Positions 13,964 to 22,400 of a DNA stretch of 37,667 nt are shown here, one piece after another. Within the stretch, counting starts at the first letter, position 1. Every line of letters starts with the position of its first letter. The notes beneath the pieces were generated by a model that worked only from the letters and a program-made list of their open reading frames with translations, ran no database searches and was not told where the DNA came from. The position numbers were made by a program, and so were the translations under genes. Source of the DNA: CAZYPU01 sp964649665 (lineage in GTDB: Bacteria; Omnitrophota; Gorgyraeia; JABMRN01; RBG-13-46-9); the NCBI GenBank assembly GCA_964649665.1, contig CAZYPU010000007.1:1-37667 (forward strand). The letters are read 5' to 3'.

Positions 13964-14812
13964 ATGAAGATGTTTGATAAGATAGCTATAGTAGGCGTGG
14001 GCCTAATGGGCGGTTCCATCGGGCTTGCGGTTAAAAAGAAACGCCTGGCAAGAGAAGTCGTCGGCGTCTGCAGGAGGGAAAGCTCAAGGCGCAGGGCCTT
14101 AAGGGCAAAAGTCGCCGACAGGGTAACGCTTGATCTGGCCGAAGCCGTAAAAGGGGCCGACCTTGTTATCATTGCCGCGCCTGTAGGAAAAATAGTGGGC
14201 CTTGCCGGGATTTGCGTTAAGTTTATGAAAAAAAACGCGATTCTGACCGATGTCGGAAGCTCCAAGAAGCGCATAGTGAGCAGTATAGAAAAACTCTCTT
14301 CTAAAAAAACTAATTTTGTCGGTGCGCATCCTATGGCGGGTTCCGATAAAAGCGGCGTGGAAAACGCTCAGGCAGGTATCTTCAAAGATGCCGTTGTGGT
14401 CCTGACGAAAACCGCCGGAACCGACAGGCGTTCGCTCGGGCGCCTCGGGCGTTTCTGGAAATCTTTAGGGGGATGCGTGTTAGTGCTTTCTCCGGAAAAA
14501 CACGATGCGCATGCGTCCCTGGCAAGTTATCTGCCGCACGCGGTCTCTTACGCGCTTTCGCTCACCCAGGATGGCCGGTCGGTAAAGCTCGCCGCGGGGA
14601 GCCTCAAAGACACGACGCGTGTTGCTTCCTCGGACCCGGAACTCTGGAAGGATATATTTCTTTTATCGGAAGGGCCCACCCTTAAGGCAATCGCCTCTTT
14701 TACGAGGAATTTAGAAAAACTTAAAATAGCAATAAAAAAGCGGCGCGAAAAGACGATATTGAGATTCTTGCGCCGTGCGAAAAAAATAAGCGACGGCATT
14801 CCCGGGAGATGA
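13964..14812 (+). CDS. tyrA: Prephenate dehydrogenase
   Basis: NAD(P)-dependent oxidative decarboxylation of prephenate, the first step of the tyrosine branch. The dinucleotide-binding start is IAIVGVGLMGGSIGLAVKK, and the substrate-binding block HPMAGSDKSGVENAQAGIF is typical, followed by the helical dimer domain (SYLPHAVSYALSL). No ACT domain is present, so feedback control, if any, is different from PheA. I chose ATG 13964 (AGGA five bases upstream) because the earlier in-frame ATG 13931 lies within a palindromic repeat and adds no conserved sequence; ATG 13970 is also possible. It overlaps cmk by ATGA. aroA, which often follows tyrA in such clusters, is missing. Confidence 0.93.
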   Translation: MKMFDKIAIVGVGLMGGSIGLAVKKKRLAREVVGVCRRESSRRRALRAKVADRVTLDLAEAVKGADLVIIAAPVGKIVGLAGICVKFMKKNAILTDVGSSKKRIVSSIEKLSSKKTNFVGAHPMAGSDKSGVENAQAGIFKDAVVVLTKTAGTDRRSLGRLGRFWKSLGGCVLVLSPEKHDAHASLASYLPHAVSYALSLTQDGRSVKLAAGSLKDTTRVASSDPELWKDIFLLSEGPTLKAIASFTRNLEKLKIAIKKRREKTILRFLRRAKKISDGIPGR

Positions 14813-15477
14813 AAAAACCGAACGTAATCGCGATAGACGGCCCGGCCGGCAGCGGAAAGAGCACGGTTGCAAAGGAAGTGGCAAAGGAATTGGGTTTTCT
14901 GTATATCGATACGGGAGCCATGTACAGGGCGCTTACCCTGAAAGCCATAAATGAGGGTCTGGATTTAACCGACGACGAGGCGCTTCTCGGCCTTTCAAAA
15001 AACACAAGTATCGAATTAAAGGATTCCGACGGCGCTTTAAAGGTTTACCTGGATAAAAAGGACGTGAGCGAAGACATAAGGACAATGGAAGTTACGACGA
15101 AGGTAAAACATTTAGCGTCATTAAAAGGCGTAAGGGAAAACATGGTTAAGATTCAGCGAAAACTCGGGCATTCTTCGCGCGGGGCCGTCCTGGAGGGCCG
15201 TGACATAGGCACGGTTGTTTTTTCCGACGCAGCGCATAAATTTTATTTAGATGCGAATTTCAAGACACGGGTTATGAGGCGCTGGAGTGAGTTGAAGGAA
15301 AAGGGGATTTCCGCTTCCCCGGAAGAGGTAAAAGAGGACCTCGAGCACAGGGACTCATCCGACATGGCAAGGGAAGTCGGGGCGCTAAAAAAAGCCGAAG
15401 ACGCCTCAGTGATCGATACTACGGACATGACCGCCGGTGACGTTGTTAAACAAATATTGGGTGCGGTTAAAAAATGA
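14809..15477 (+). CDS. cmk: Cytidylate kinase
   Basis: Phosphorylates CMP and dCMP. The P-loop GPAGSGKST is at residues 11-19, followed by the conserved LGFLYIDTGAMYRALT, the CMP-binding insertion, and EGRDIGTVVFSDAAHKFYLDA near residue 130. 222 residues is the usual length of the long-type bacterial enzyme. It is translationally coupled to tyrA and plsC by ATGA overlaps. The order cmk-plsC-ispH-rpsA is widespread in bacteria, which supports each call in this block. Confidence 0.95.
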   Translation: MKKPNVIAIDGPAGSGKSTVAKEVAKELGFLYIDTGAMYRALTLKAINEGLDLTDDEALLGLSKNTSIELKDSDGALKVYLDKKDVSEDIRTMEVTTKVKHLASLKGVRENMVKIQRKLGHSSRGAVLEGRDIGTVVFSDAAHKFYLDANFKTRVMRRWSELKEKGISASPEEVKEDLEHRDSSDMAREVGALKKAEDASVIDTTDMTAGDVVKQILGAVKK

Positions 15478-16091
15478 ACGGCGCATACGCGAATTCTCGT
15501 ATTATTCTAAAGACACTTTTAAACGCTTTTTTCAGCCTTGAGATTGAAGGCGCGGAAAATTTGCCCAAAAAAGGGCCCTTTATTGTTGCCTCAAACCATG
15601 TAAGCCATGTGGACCCGATTGTTGTGGGAGTTGCGTGTAATACCTCGCAGATTGCTTTTATGGCGAAAAGAGAACTTTTTGACATGCCCATTTTGGGCCC
15701 GTGGATCAAGGCCGTCGGATGTATATCCGTTGAGCGCAATTCGGGCAGTTCCGGATCCTTGAAAAAAGCGGTGCAAAAATTAAAAGATGGCGGCGCAATC
15801 GGCATATTTCCGGAGGGCAGGCGCTCCCCGGACGGAAGTTTAAAAAAACCGGAACCCGGAATCGGCCTCCTGGCGGCAAAGTCAGGCGCGCCCATTATCC
15901 CTATTTATGTTTCCGGGACAGCCAAGGTAATGCCCAAGGGGCAGAAGATTCCAAAACCGTACAAGATAAAAGCAAGGATCGGAAAAATAGTTGATATCAG
16001 CCAGCGCTCCGGCCTTTCCGGAAAAAGAGAGGCCTACGAGTTTATCGGCGAAAAAGCAATAGCCGCCATCGCGGCTTTGAAGAATGAATAA
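15474..16091 (+). CDS. plsC: 1-acyl-sn-glycerol-3-phosphate acyltransferase
   Basis: Makes phosphatidic acid from lysophosphatidic acid at the inner membrane. The HX4D catalytic motif appears as NHVSHVD (about residues 42-48) and the glycerol-phosphate block as FPEGRRSPDG; the later conserved block is GAPIIPIYVSG. 205 residues is typical of the short PlsC subfamily that accompanies cmk. The N-terminus is only weakly hydrophobic. It starts inside the cmk stop (ATGA) and ends eight bases into ispH. Confidence 0.92.
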   Translation: MNGAYANSRIILKTLLNAFFSLEIEGAENLPKKGPFIVASNHVSHVDPIVVGVACNTSQIAFMAKRELFDMPILGPWIKAVGCISVERNSGSSGSLKKAVQKLKDGGAIGIFPEGRRSPDGSLKKPEPGIGLLAAKSGAPIIPIYVSGTAKVMPKGQKIPKPYKIKARIGKIVDISQRSGLSGKREAYEFIGEKAIAAIAALKNE

Positions 16092-16974
16092 AAGAAAAAT
16101 AGTCGTTTCTTCCAATTCCGGATTTTGTTTCGGCGTTAAAAGAGCGCTTGATATTGCACAGGCCGCCCTTAAGAAGAAGGGAAAGGTTTATTCCCTCGGG
16201 CCCATCATACACAACCCGCAGGTAGTCCGGGATTTTTCCGAAAAGGGCCTGAAGATCGTAAAAGATATAAACCGGGCCGTGCCGGAAAAAGCGGCGTTTC
16301 TTATTCCATCGCACGGAATAAATCCGGAGGCGCTCTTAAACAAAAAGGGTGCCTGCATTGACACGACTTGTCCGCTTGTAAGCAGGGTGCAGAAAATAGT
16401 AAAGGACCTGCGCAGGAGGGGCTATCTTACTGTTATTGTCGGCGACAGGAAGCACCCGGAAGTAAAGGCCCTTGCCGGGATAGCGGGCCGGAATTCGGTT
16501 GTTCTCAAAGACAGAAAAAAAGCCGGGGCCCTTAAGCTTGAGTCCAAAAAAATCGCGGTAGTATCACAGACCACGGCGTCTTTTTCGAGTTTTAAGGAAA
16601 TCTTATCCGAAATAGCGAAAAAAGATTTTACGGAACTCGTTAGCTTCAATACCGTATGCAGGAACGCCATAGACAGACAGAAAGAGGCCGGGCGCATAGC
16701 CGGGCGTGTCGGGGCGATGCTTGTCATAGGCGGCAGGCAGAGTGCTAATACCTCGCGCCTGGCGGACACCTGCAGGAGTGTAAATAAGAATACTTATCAT
16801 ATCGAATCCGGCAAGAATTTAAAAAGAAAGTTTTTTAAGGGCAAGAAGAGCATAGGAATAGCTACGGGGGCGTCAACGCCGCCCGACGCTATAAAAGAGG
16901 TAGTAAAAAAAATCAATGAGGCCACGACTTACGGAGCAAAGCGACGTAAGTCGTGTGGCCGAATTGACCCTTGA
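16084..16974 (+). CDS. ispH: 4-hydroxy-3-methylbut-2-enyl diphosphate reductase
   Basis: IspH (LytB) is the last enzyme of the MEP pathway, reducing HMBPP to IPP and DMAPP with a [4Fe-4S] cluster. The three Cys ligands lie in GFC15FGVKRALD, ACIDTTCPLV and FNTVCRNAIDRQ; other blocks are IPSHGI, HPEVKAL and GIATGASTPPDAIKEV. The conserved protein ends at about NEA. The last 17 or so residues are encoded by a palindrome (16920-16960) and the stop codon lies inside an inverted repeat (TGA within CCCTTGACA), so the natural 3' end was replaced by repeat DNA. Catalytic parts are intact. Confidence 0.95.
   Translation: MNKRKIVVSSNSGFCFGVKRALDIAQAALKKKGKVYSLGPIIHNPQVVRDFSEKGLKIVKDINRAVPEKAAFLIPSHGINPEALLNKKGACIDTTCPLVSRVQKIVKDLRRRGYLTVIVGDRKHPEVKALAGIAGRNSVVLKDRKKAGALKLESKKIAVVSQTTASFSSFKEILSEIAKKDFTELVSFNTVCRNAIDRQKEAGRIAGRVGAMLVIGGRQSANTSRLADTCRSVNKNTYHIESGKNLKRKFFKGKKSIGIATGASTPPDAIKEVVKKINEATTYGAKRRKSCGRIDP
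16920..16960. repeat. Imperfect palindrome in the 3' end of ispH
   Basis: GGCCACGACTTACG (16920-16933) pairs with CGTAAGTCGTGTGGCC (16945-16960), with a two-base bulge and an 11-base loop. It is translated in frame as the ispH tail and abuts the left inverted repeat of the GIY-YIG unit. Confidence 0.75.
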
Positions 16975-17264
16975 CATTTTGCCAATGAAGCCAAGCTATT
17001 ATTTCTATATCCTAAAATGTAAAGACGGCACAAAATATTACGGCCATACAAATAATTTAGCAAAGCGTTTTATTAAGCATTCCAAGGGGCAGGTTCGGTC
17101 TACAAAATATAAACGGCCTGTAAAATTAGCTTATTATGAAGGATTTGATTTGTGTTTAGAAGCTATTGAGCGTGAAGAGCAATTTAAAAACGGGAAAACA
17201 AGGAAAAAAACGATAGAGAAACTGATAAGTTCTTTTCCTAAGGCAAAATGTCAAGGGTTAATTC
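16961..17264. mobile_element. Putative 304-bp element with 23-bp inverted ends around a GIY-YIG gene
   Basis: GAATTGACCCTTGACATTTTGCC-like sequence at 16961-16983 recurs inverted at 17242-17264 with one mismatch in 23 bases; the inner 17 bases are perfect. Between the ends lies most of a GIY-YIG nuclease gene. It sits between ispH and rpsA, genes that are often direct neighbours. No clear target duplication is seen, and the nuclease frame runs 32 bases past the right end, so a classic transposon is not proven. Confidence 0.5.
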
Positions 17265-17296
17265 AACCCTTCAGGGAGAAGTTCAGGTTTCATTAA
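16985..17296 (+). CDS. Small GIY-YIG domain endonuclease
   Basis: A single-domain GIY-YIG protein of about 103 residues. The N-terminus YYFYILKCKDGTKYYGHTNN matches the (G/Y)xYIL...YxGxTN core; then come the Arg in LAKRFIKHSKG and the Glu in LEAIEREEQFK. Such small proteins (UPF0213/YhbQ-like) are spread widely, and their substrates are mostly unknown. I chose ATG 16985, just inside the left inverted repeat; an earlier in-frame ATG at 16916 would add sequence that is only the ispH tail read in another frame. The frame is AT-rich compared with its neighbours and runs through the right repeat to end at the rpsA ribosome-binding site, which suggests a later arrival. Confidence 0.8.
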   Translation: MKPSYYFYILKCKDGTKYYGHTNNLAKRFIKHSKGQVRSTKYKRPVKLAYYEGFDLCLEAIEREEQFKNGKTRKKTIEKLISSFPKAKCQGLIQPFREKFRFH

Positions 17297-17311
17297 AAGG
17301 AGGATTGGTAA

Positions 17312-18844
17312 GTGATGGTCGAATACGAAAAGTCAATTACGCGTTTGGAAGAAGGAGGGATAGTAAAGGGTACAATCATCGATATTACCCCGACGGAAGT
17401 AATCATCGACATAGGCTACAAGTCGGAGGGCATTATTCCCTTAAGCGAGTTTCGCTCCCGGGAAAATCTGAAAGTCGGCGATGTAATCGATGTTTTGCTC
17501 GAATCCAAGGAGAACGACGAGGGGATGGTTGTCCTTTCCAAGGAAAAAGTTGAGCGCGCGCTCGGCTGGGACAGGATTATAAAGAGCCAGAAAGAGGGCG
17601 ATCTCATAGAGGGAAAGGTTATCAAGAAGGTAAGAGGCGGCTATATGGTTGAGGTCGGAATAGAGGCGTTTTTGCCGGCCAGCCAGGCGGTATTGCGGGA
17701 AATGGATACCTCCGGAGCGGGGCAGATTTTTGAATTCAAGATCCTGAAGATCAACAAGATCCGCAAGAATGTCGTCCTCTCGAGAAAGGGAGCCCTTTAC
17801 CACAAAAGGGAAGAAGAAAAGAAGAAGGTCATATTAACGCTTGAGAAGGGGCAGATTATGAAGGGCCTTGTCAAAAACATTACCGATTTCGGGGCGTTTG
17901 TGGATATCGGGGGCGGCATAATAGGCCTTCTTCACATCGCGGACATGAGCTGGGGAAGGGTAAACCACCCGAGCGAAATCGTGGCCGTGGGCGATGAAAT
18001 AGAAGTAATGGTTTTGAATTTCAACAAAGACGAAATGAGAATTTCTCTGGGAATCAGGCAGAAGACCAAGGACCCCTGGGAGGACGTGGAAACAAAATAT
18101 CCCGTGGGCAACAAAGTTACCGGCAAGGTGGTGAACATAGCCCCTTACGGTGCCTTTGTGGAACTGGAAAAAGGCGTGGAAGGCCTTGTGCATATTTCAG
18201 AGCTTTCATGGACCAAGAAGTACTCAGCGCCGGGCGAGCTTCTGGCGATCGGCGACAGGGTTGAAATAATGGTCCTCGCGATAGACAAACAAGGCAGGAA
18301 GATATCCCTGGGATTAAAACAGCTCGAGCAGGATCCCTGGAAGGGTATCGAGGACAGGTACAGCGTCGGGCAGAAGATAAAGGGAAAAATCCGCCACATA
18401 ACCGACTACGGCGCCTTTATCCAGCTCGAGGAAGGCATAGACGGCCTCGTGCATGTATCGGACCTTTCATGGACGAAGAAGGTGGCTCACCCGAGGGATG
18501 TCCTGAAAAAAGGCGATAAGGTGGAAGCGATGATTTTGTCCGTTGACGGCGTAAACAGAAGAATTGCTCTCGGCATAAAACAGCTTATGGACGATCCCTG
18601 GGACGATATACAAAGCCGGTATACTCCCGGTACGGTCATAAAAGGCAAGGTCGTAAAAATAACGAACTTCGGGATGTTTATTGAGATTGAAAATGACCTC
18701 GAGGGACTTCTCCACATATCGGAAACCGTCATCGGTCCGGAAGAGAAGCTCGAAGATAAATACAAGCCCGGTGACGAAATCGATATCAAGATTCTGCGTG
18801 TTGACGGTGTGCAGAAAAAGATTGCCTTGAGCATGAAGATATAA
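17312..18844 (+). CDS. rpsA: 30S ribosomal protein S1
   Basis: S1 binds mRNA on the 30S subunit and helps initiation. Six S1 domains can be counted, beginning at about residues 18, 93, 178, 263, 350 and 435 (for example GLVKNITDFGAFVDIGGG, GKVVNIAPYGAFVELEKG, GKIRHITDYGAFIQLEEG and GKVVKITNFGMFIEIEND). Domains 3-5 each end in a DPW box. 510 residues fits a six-domain S1. AAAAGGAGG (17295-17303) suits GTG 17312 (eight-base spacing) slightly better than ATG 17315. The gene ends before a strong terminator at 18898-18942. Confidence 0.95.
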   Translation: MMVEYEKSITRLEEGGIVKGTIIDITPTEVIIDIGYKSEGIIPLSEFRSRENLKVGDVIDVLLESKENDEGMVVLSKEKVERALGWDRIIKSQKEGDLIEGKVIKKVRGGYMVEVGIEAFLPASQAVLREMDTSGAGQIFEFKILKINKIRKNVVLSRKGALYHKREEEKKKVILTLEKGQIMKGLVKNITDFGAFVDIGGGIIGLLHIADMSWGRVNHPSEIVAVGDEIEVMVLNFNKDEMRISLGIRQKTKDPWEDVETKYPVGNKVTGKVVNIAPYGAFVELEKGVEGLVHISELSWTKKYSAPGELLAIGDRVEIMVLAIDKQGRKISLGLKQLEQDPWKGIEDRYSVGQKIKGKIRHITDYGAFIQLEEGIDGLVHVSDLSWTKKVAHPRDVLKKGDKVEAMILSVDGVNRRIALGIKQLMDDPWDDIQSRYTPGTVIKGKVVKITNFGMFIEIENDLEGLLHISETVIGPEEKLEDKYKPGDEIDIKILRVDGVQKKIALSMKI

Positions 18845-18849
18845 TAAGA

Positions 18850-18878
18850 AACCCTTGACATCTTTGATGTCAAGGGTT
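18850..18878. repeat. Perfect 13-bp hairpin of the CCCTTGACATC family
   Basis: AACCCTTGACATC, loop TTT, GATGTCAAGGGTT, six bases after the rpsA stop. It lacks a T run, so it is not a typical terminator. The arm sequence matches the inner inverted repeats of the GIY-YIG unit and a third hairpin at 19027-19051. Confidence 0.8.
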
Positions 18879-18897
18879 GATACCGGTTAGTTTAAGC

Positions 18898-18942
18898 AAA
18901 AAATGGGGACTGCCCCCGAATGGGGGATGTCCCCATTTTTTT
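18898..18942 (+). terminator. Strong nested terminator after rpsA
   Basis: AAAAAATGGGGAC pairs with GTCCCCATTTTTTT, and within it CCCCC-GAAT-GGGGG forms a second stem. Flanking A and T runs make it usable on both strands. The TGGGGAC...GTCCCCA design also resembles known dispersed REP-like repeats. Confidence 0.8.
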
Positions 18943-18968
18943 AGCGTACCTATGAGGCGATACTTAAC

Positions 18969-19240
18969 AAGGCCGGAAGGAAGGGCAGCGCGGGCTCATT
19001 CTGCTAAAGCTGATAAGAAAAATTGTCCCTTGACATCTTCGATATCAAGGGTCGGCATTTTCTTCAGTCGAAAAAGGGGCGCCTCGGAACTCGCCCCGAC
19101 ATAAGCCCCTGAAAGGGGCTAATCGGGGCTCAGACAACCTCGGCGCTTTTTGTGTCAAAAATTGTCACAAAAAACCCTTTTTCGACTGAAGGAAATACCT
19201 CAATTTTTAATTCGCCCGCACTGCCCTTCCTTCCGGCCTT
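18969..19240. repeat. Head-to-head inverted repeat with nested arms
   Basis: Outer arms: AAGGCCGGAAGGAAGGGCAG (18969-18988) and its exact inverse at 19221-19240, extendable to 27 bases with one mismatch. Inner arms: CTTCAGTCGAAAAAGGG (19062-19078) and its inverse (19175-19191). Arm spacing is unequal because the left copy holds about 44 extra bases, including a CCCTTGACATC hairpin at 19027-19051. A third hairpin TTTTTGTG...CACAAAAA is at 19147-19173. Apart from these and the terminator, I see no convincing gene in 18845-19461. Confidence 0.75.
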
Positions 19241-19324
19241 AATTCCCTTATCCCTATGCGTAAAAGAACTTCCGCAAGCTGCTTTTATACCGGCCGTAGG
19301 TTGAGTGGAAAAGGTAACTGCCAC
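19130..19324 (-). other. Doubtful 64-codon frame on the minus strand
   Basis: A GTG-started frame runs through the right copy of the inverted repeat and covers both of its arms. No domain, ribosome-binding site or homologue was recognised. The left copy of the same sequence contains stops and a shifted frame. It may be a remnant of a repeated gene fragment, or chance. Confidence 0.15.
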
Positions 19325-19414
19325 GGGTTAAACTATTACAACCGCTGACAAATGTTAAGAGAAAAAAAGCCGGGATAGATATTACAATACTGTGACACTC
19401 GCCGTATTACTTTA

Positions 19415-19423
19415 TGCTATATT
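19415..19423 (+). promoter_or_regulatory. Possible extended -10 promoter of the giant gene
   Basis: TGCTATATT matches the extended -10 form (TGn plus TATAAT-like). No good -35 box lies at the right distance. A start near 19430 would leave a 30-base leader without a ribosome-binding sequence. TTTACA-N6-TGTAAA (19445-19462), a perfect inverted pair overlapping the start codon, could be an operator; this is a weak inference. Confidence 0.4.
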
Positions 19424-19461
19424 ACAGATAATCAAGTACATACTTTTACAATATGATGTAA

Positions 19462-22400
19462 ATGAATAACACAAAGCATAACACGTGGTTCAGGGCCTTC
19501 GCGGCCTGCCTGGTCTTCGTATTCACGCTGACGAGCATCCCGTGCGTAGAAGAGGCGCGCGCCCTCGCCATATGGTCCGCCTCGCAGAAAATCCCCGCCC
19601 GTCGAGAAATGTGGCGCGTGGCCCTTGAAAAAACCCGCATAAAGTACGCCGATTCCGAAGGCGATATAAAACTCCTCCGCGATAATAAGACGTCCGTCTT
19701 ACTGCAACCGGCCGAACGCGGTTTCACGTATCTTGTATCCCCCGAGCTTTCACGCGACACATTGGGCCTTTTACGCGCCGTAATAGAAAGAGATATACGC
19801 GCTGTCGTCCAGATAATTGCCTGGGAGGACCCGAAAAGATACGAGGGGATGAAAGAGCTTCTCAAGTCTCGTGGTTCCGCAAAACTCCGTAGCGCCTATT
19901 ACAGTTTGTTTCCGGATAAACGCCCCGCCTCGCGCAAAGATCTACCCATGGAAGACATGCTCATGAGCGCCTTTGGGCTTCTCACGCTCGAAAAAAGAAA
20001 GATGCTTTACGCAAGTGAATTGTTGCCCGCGGAAAAGGACCTTCTCCTCGCCGCGGAGGCAATTGTAAAATCAGGGGAAGGACGCGATTATTTCACGGCA
20101 ATATTTTTTGACACTAACGTAAGCGATATTGCGATAAGAATCGCCATGGCAAACGACAAGGCTTTCTACCGCGTATCCGCCCTCGAAAAGGCGGAGGACC
20201 TATCACTCAATATGGGCCTAAAGCTAAAGGGTTTCCGCGCGGAGTTGAGGGTTGATGAATGGGAATTCGGCGAATTGCTGGGACGCTACCTCGGACGTGA
20301 GCCGTTTAAAACAGCGTTTATTTCCCACTTGGAAACAGGAAAAAGGCGGGTTCCCCCCGCGATTTTACTCGCCGCAGAAGCATTGGTTGACGAACGAAAC
20401 GCCGAATTGTTAAGAGAGATGCGCCATGCGATAGCGCAAGCGCGAGATGCCGAGGCGGCGCTACAGCGTGAAAGCGCCGCTAAGGCGGAAGATGAAAAGG
20501 ATGCGTCCTCATACGGCGGCGCGGCGGGACGAAGCGAATTTCGTCTCCCCACGACTTTTCCCTTCTCAGACCGGGACGGCGGCATTTTTAATCCTTTGAT
20601 GGATCTCTCCCGGGCCGCGCGGCGTTTTGGGGGATGGCGGGTACCTATTTTATTGCGTCGCGGTTTGAGCTTCATGATGCCGCTTGCGCCGTCAGGCGGG
20701 GCGTCTTCCGTAAGCGCCAAGTGGAAACGCATTACCGAAAAAACAAAATTGGTGCGGGGTATGTTTGTCTGGAATGAAGAGCTTGGGACAGGTCGCGTCC
20801 TGGAGGTAGAAGGTAAGGGAGAAGATCTCGAGAACCCAAATTCCGAAATTAATATAACGTTTTTGAACAAAGAAAGCGAAGAATTTTGCTTTTCATGCCA
20901 CGCCTCCGCAATTACCGAGGGCACTATCTGGGGGTGGTTCTATATGGCAACCAGGGCCGACATAACCGCTTTTAAAGACGCCAGAAGGAAGGCGAAAGCC
21001 CGACTGAGAGTCGAAGCGCCGAAGGTAGATGCCGCAAGGCGCGAGGCGCTCGCCGATGAGGCAAATGCGCTTTTAAAAAGTATGACAGATGAACCCGATA
21101 AAGAAGTCATATTGCGCCCGGATGTGAATTTGCTAAGAAGAGCAGCCGGTAAGAGTTCTTTATCGGAGGCGGCAATGTTGGTTACGGAAGATTTAGTCAA
21201 AAACATAAGACGCCGCCAAGAAGAACGTAAAAAAGGAAACTACAGATTAGAAAACGCTACGGTTGTTGAACAGCTTGTGCTTCATCAGCTATTAAGCCCG
21301 ATTACTATAAAGATCGGTTCAGCCGGTTTTATCAAGCATATAAATAAAAATCTTGAGGAAATGCGTGAGAGATTCCGGAAAAAGTTGAATCGCCGCGGCA
21401 AAATAAAAGAAGAAGCGATAACCAAAATCATCGATAAACAGCTACAATCGTCCAAAGCAATATCCAGATCCCGTAAGCCGTTAGATTTAATTAATAAATG
21501 GATGAATGGACTTAAGAAAAAAGGTTATTCTGAAAAAAGAGCCCGTGAAGAGATACGGAGTTGGATAGAAGAAGCCGTTCCCAACGTTGAAGTTATGTTA
21601 AGGTACGCATTCAGGGAATTAAACATGAAAACAGGCCCCGGCGGGGCGTCAGGCGGAACAGCCGCGCCCATGAGGCTCGGGGCACCGGAAATCGGCGGTT
21701 TTGACGAGCAGCCGACATTCGGTCTGCCCGGCACGCTGGCCAGACTTATGAACCGCGGAGCTTTCTTATCAGCCGAGCCTAACGCGCCGGGCGGCAGGTC
21801 TGAAGACGACCAATCGCCGAAGCCCGCCTTCGCTCCCGCGGATGTCGGGGCCGCGGCGGAAGAACCCGCTCCGCCGGAAAGAGAAGGCCGCGCCCTCCGC
21901 GACAAGCCGGCCAAATTGACCAGTATGGGCGAAGCAACGCTTGCGTTCCGCCTGATGAACGCCATGTTAATCCGTTCTTCGGTAGCGGAGCGCGTGTTCG
22001 TCCAGATAACTCCCAAGTGCCCGCTCGGCTGCGATATCTGTGTTGCGAGAGACGTGCTTAAAGCCGGAAAGGATGCGGATAAGGATATCCTTTATTCGAT
22101 TTTCAACCAGTTAGAAGGCATTAAAAACATATGCCTTGAAGGGCCCGGCGAAACCATGGCTTACGGCAAGCGCAACCTGCTGGAGGCAGGAGTAAGTCAG
22201 GACTTTATTGATGTAGTCCGGCGCGCGGCCACGGCGGCCGAGGAGGTATGGATAATCACAAGCGGTTACCTGATTCCTGACGATGAGGAAGAGGCCAAAA
22301 AGTTCTTTAGTCAATTTCCGAAAAACGTCGTATGGTGGATATCAGCCGATAAATGGCACGAGGAAAAAATGATGGCGAAGACCAAAAGGAACCTTCGCGA

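Noticed and set aside
16916..16984. Longer start for the GIY-YIG gene at ATG 16916
   Set aside because: The added residues are the ispH palindrome in another frame and are not part of the domain.
17248..17553. Plus-strand frame overlapping the rpsA start
   Set aside because: It runs out of frame through the first S1 domain and has no recognisable domain.
18850..18878. Hairpin as the rpsA terminator
   Set aside because: It has no T run; the hairpin at 18898-18942 is the better terminator.
18877..19104. Plus-strand frame of 75 codons after rpsA
   Set aside because: It covers a terminator and inverted-repeat arms, has no ribosome-binding site, and its sequence is repeat-derived.
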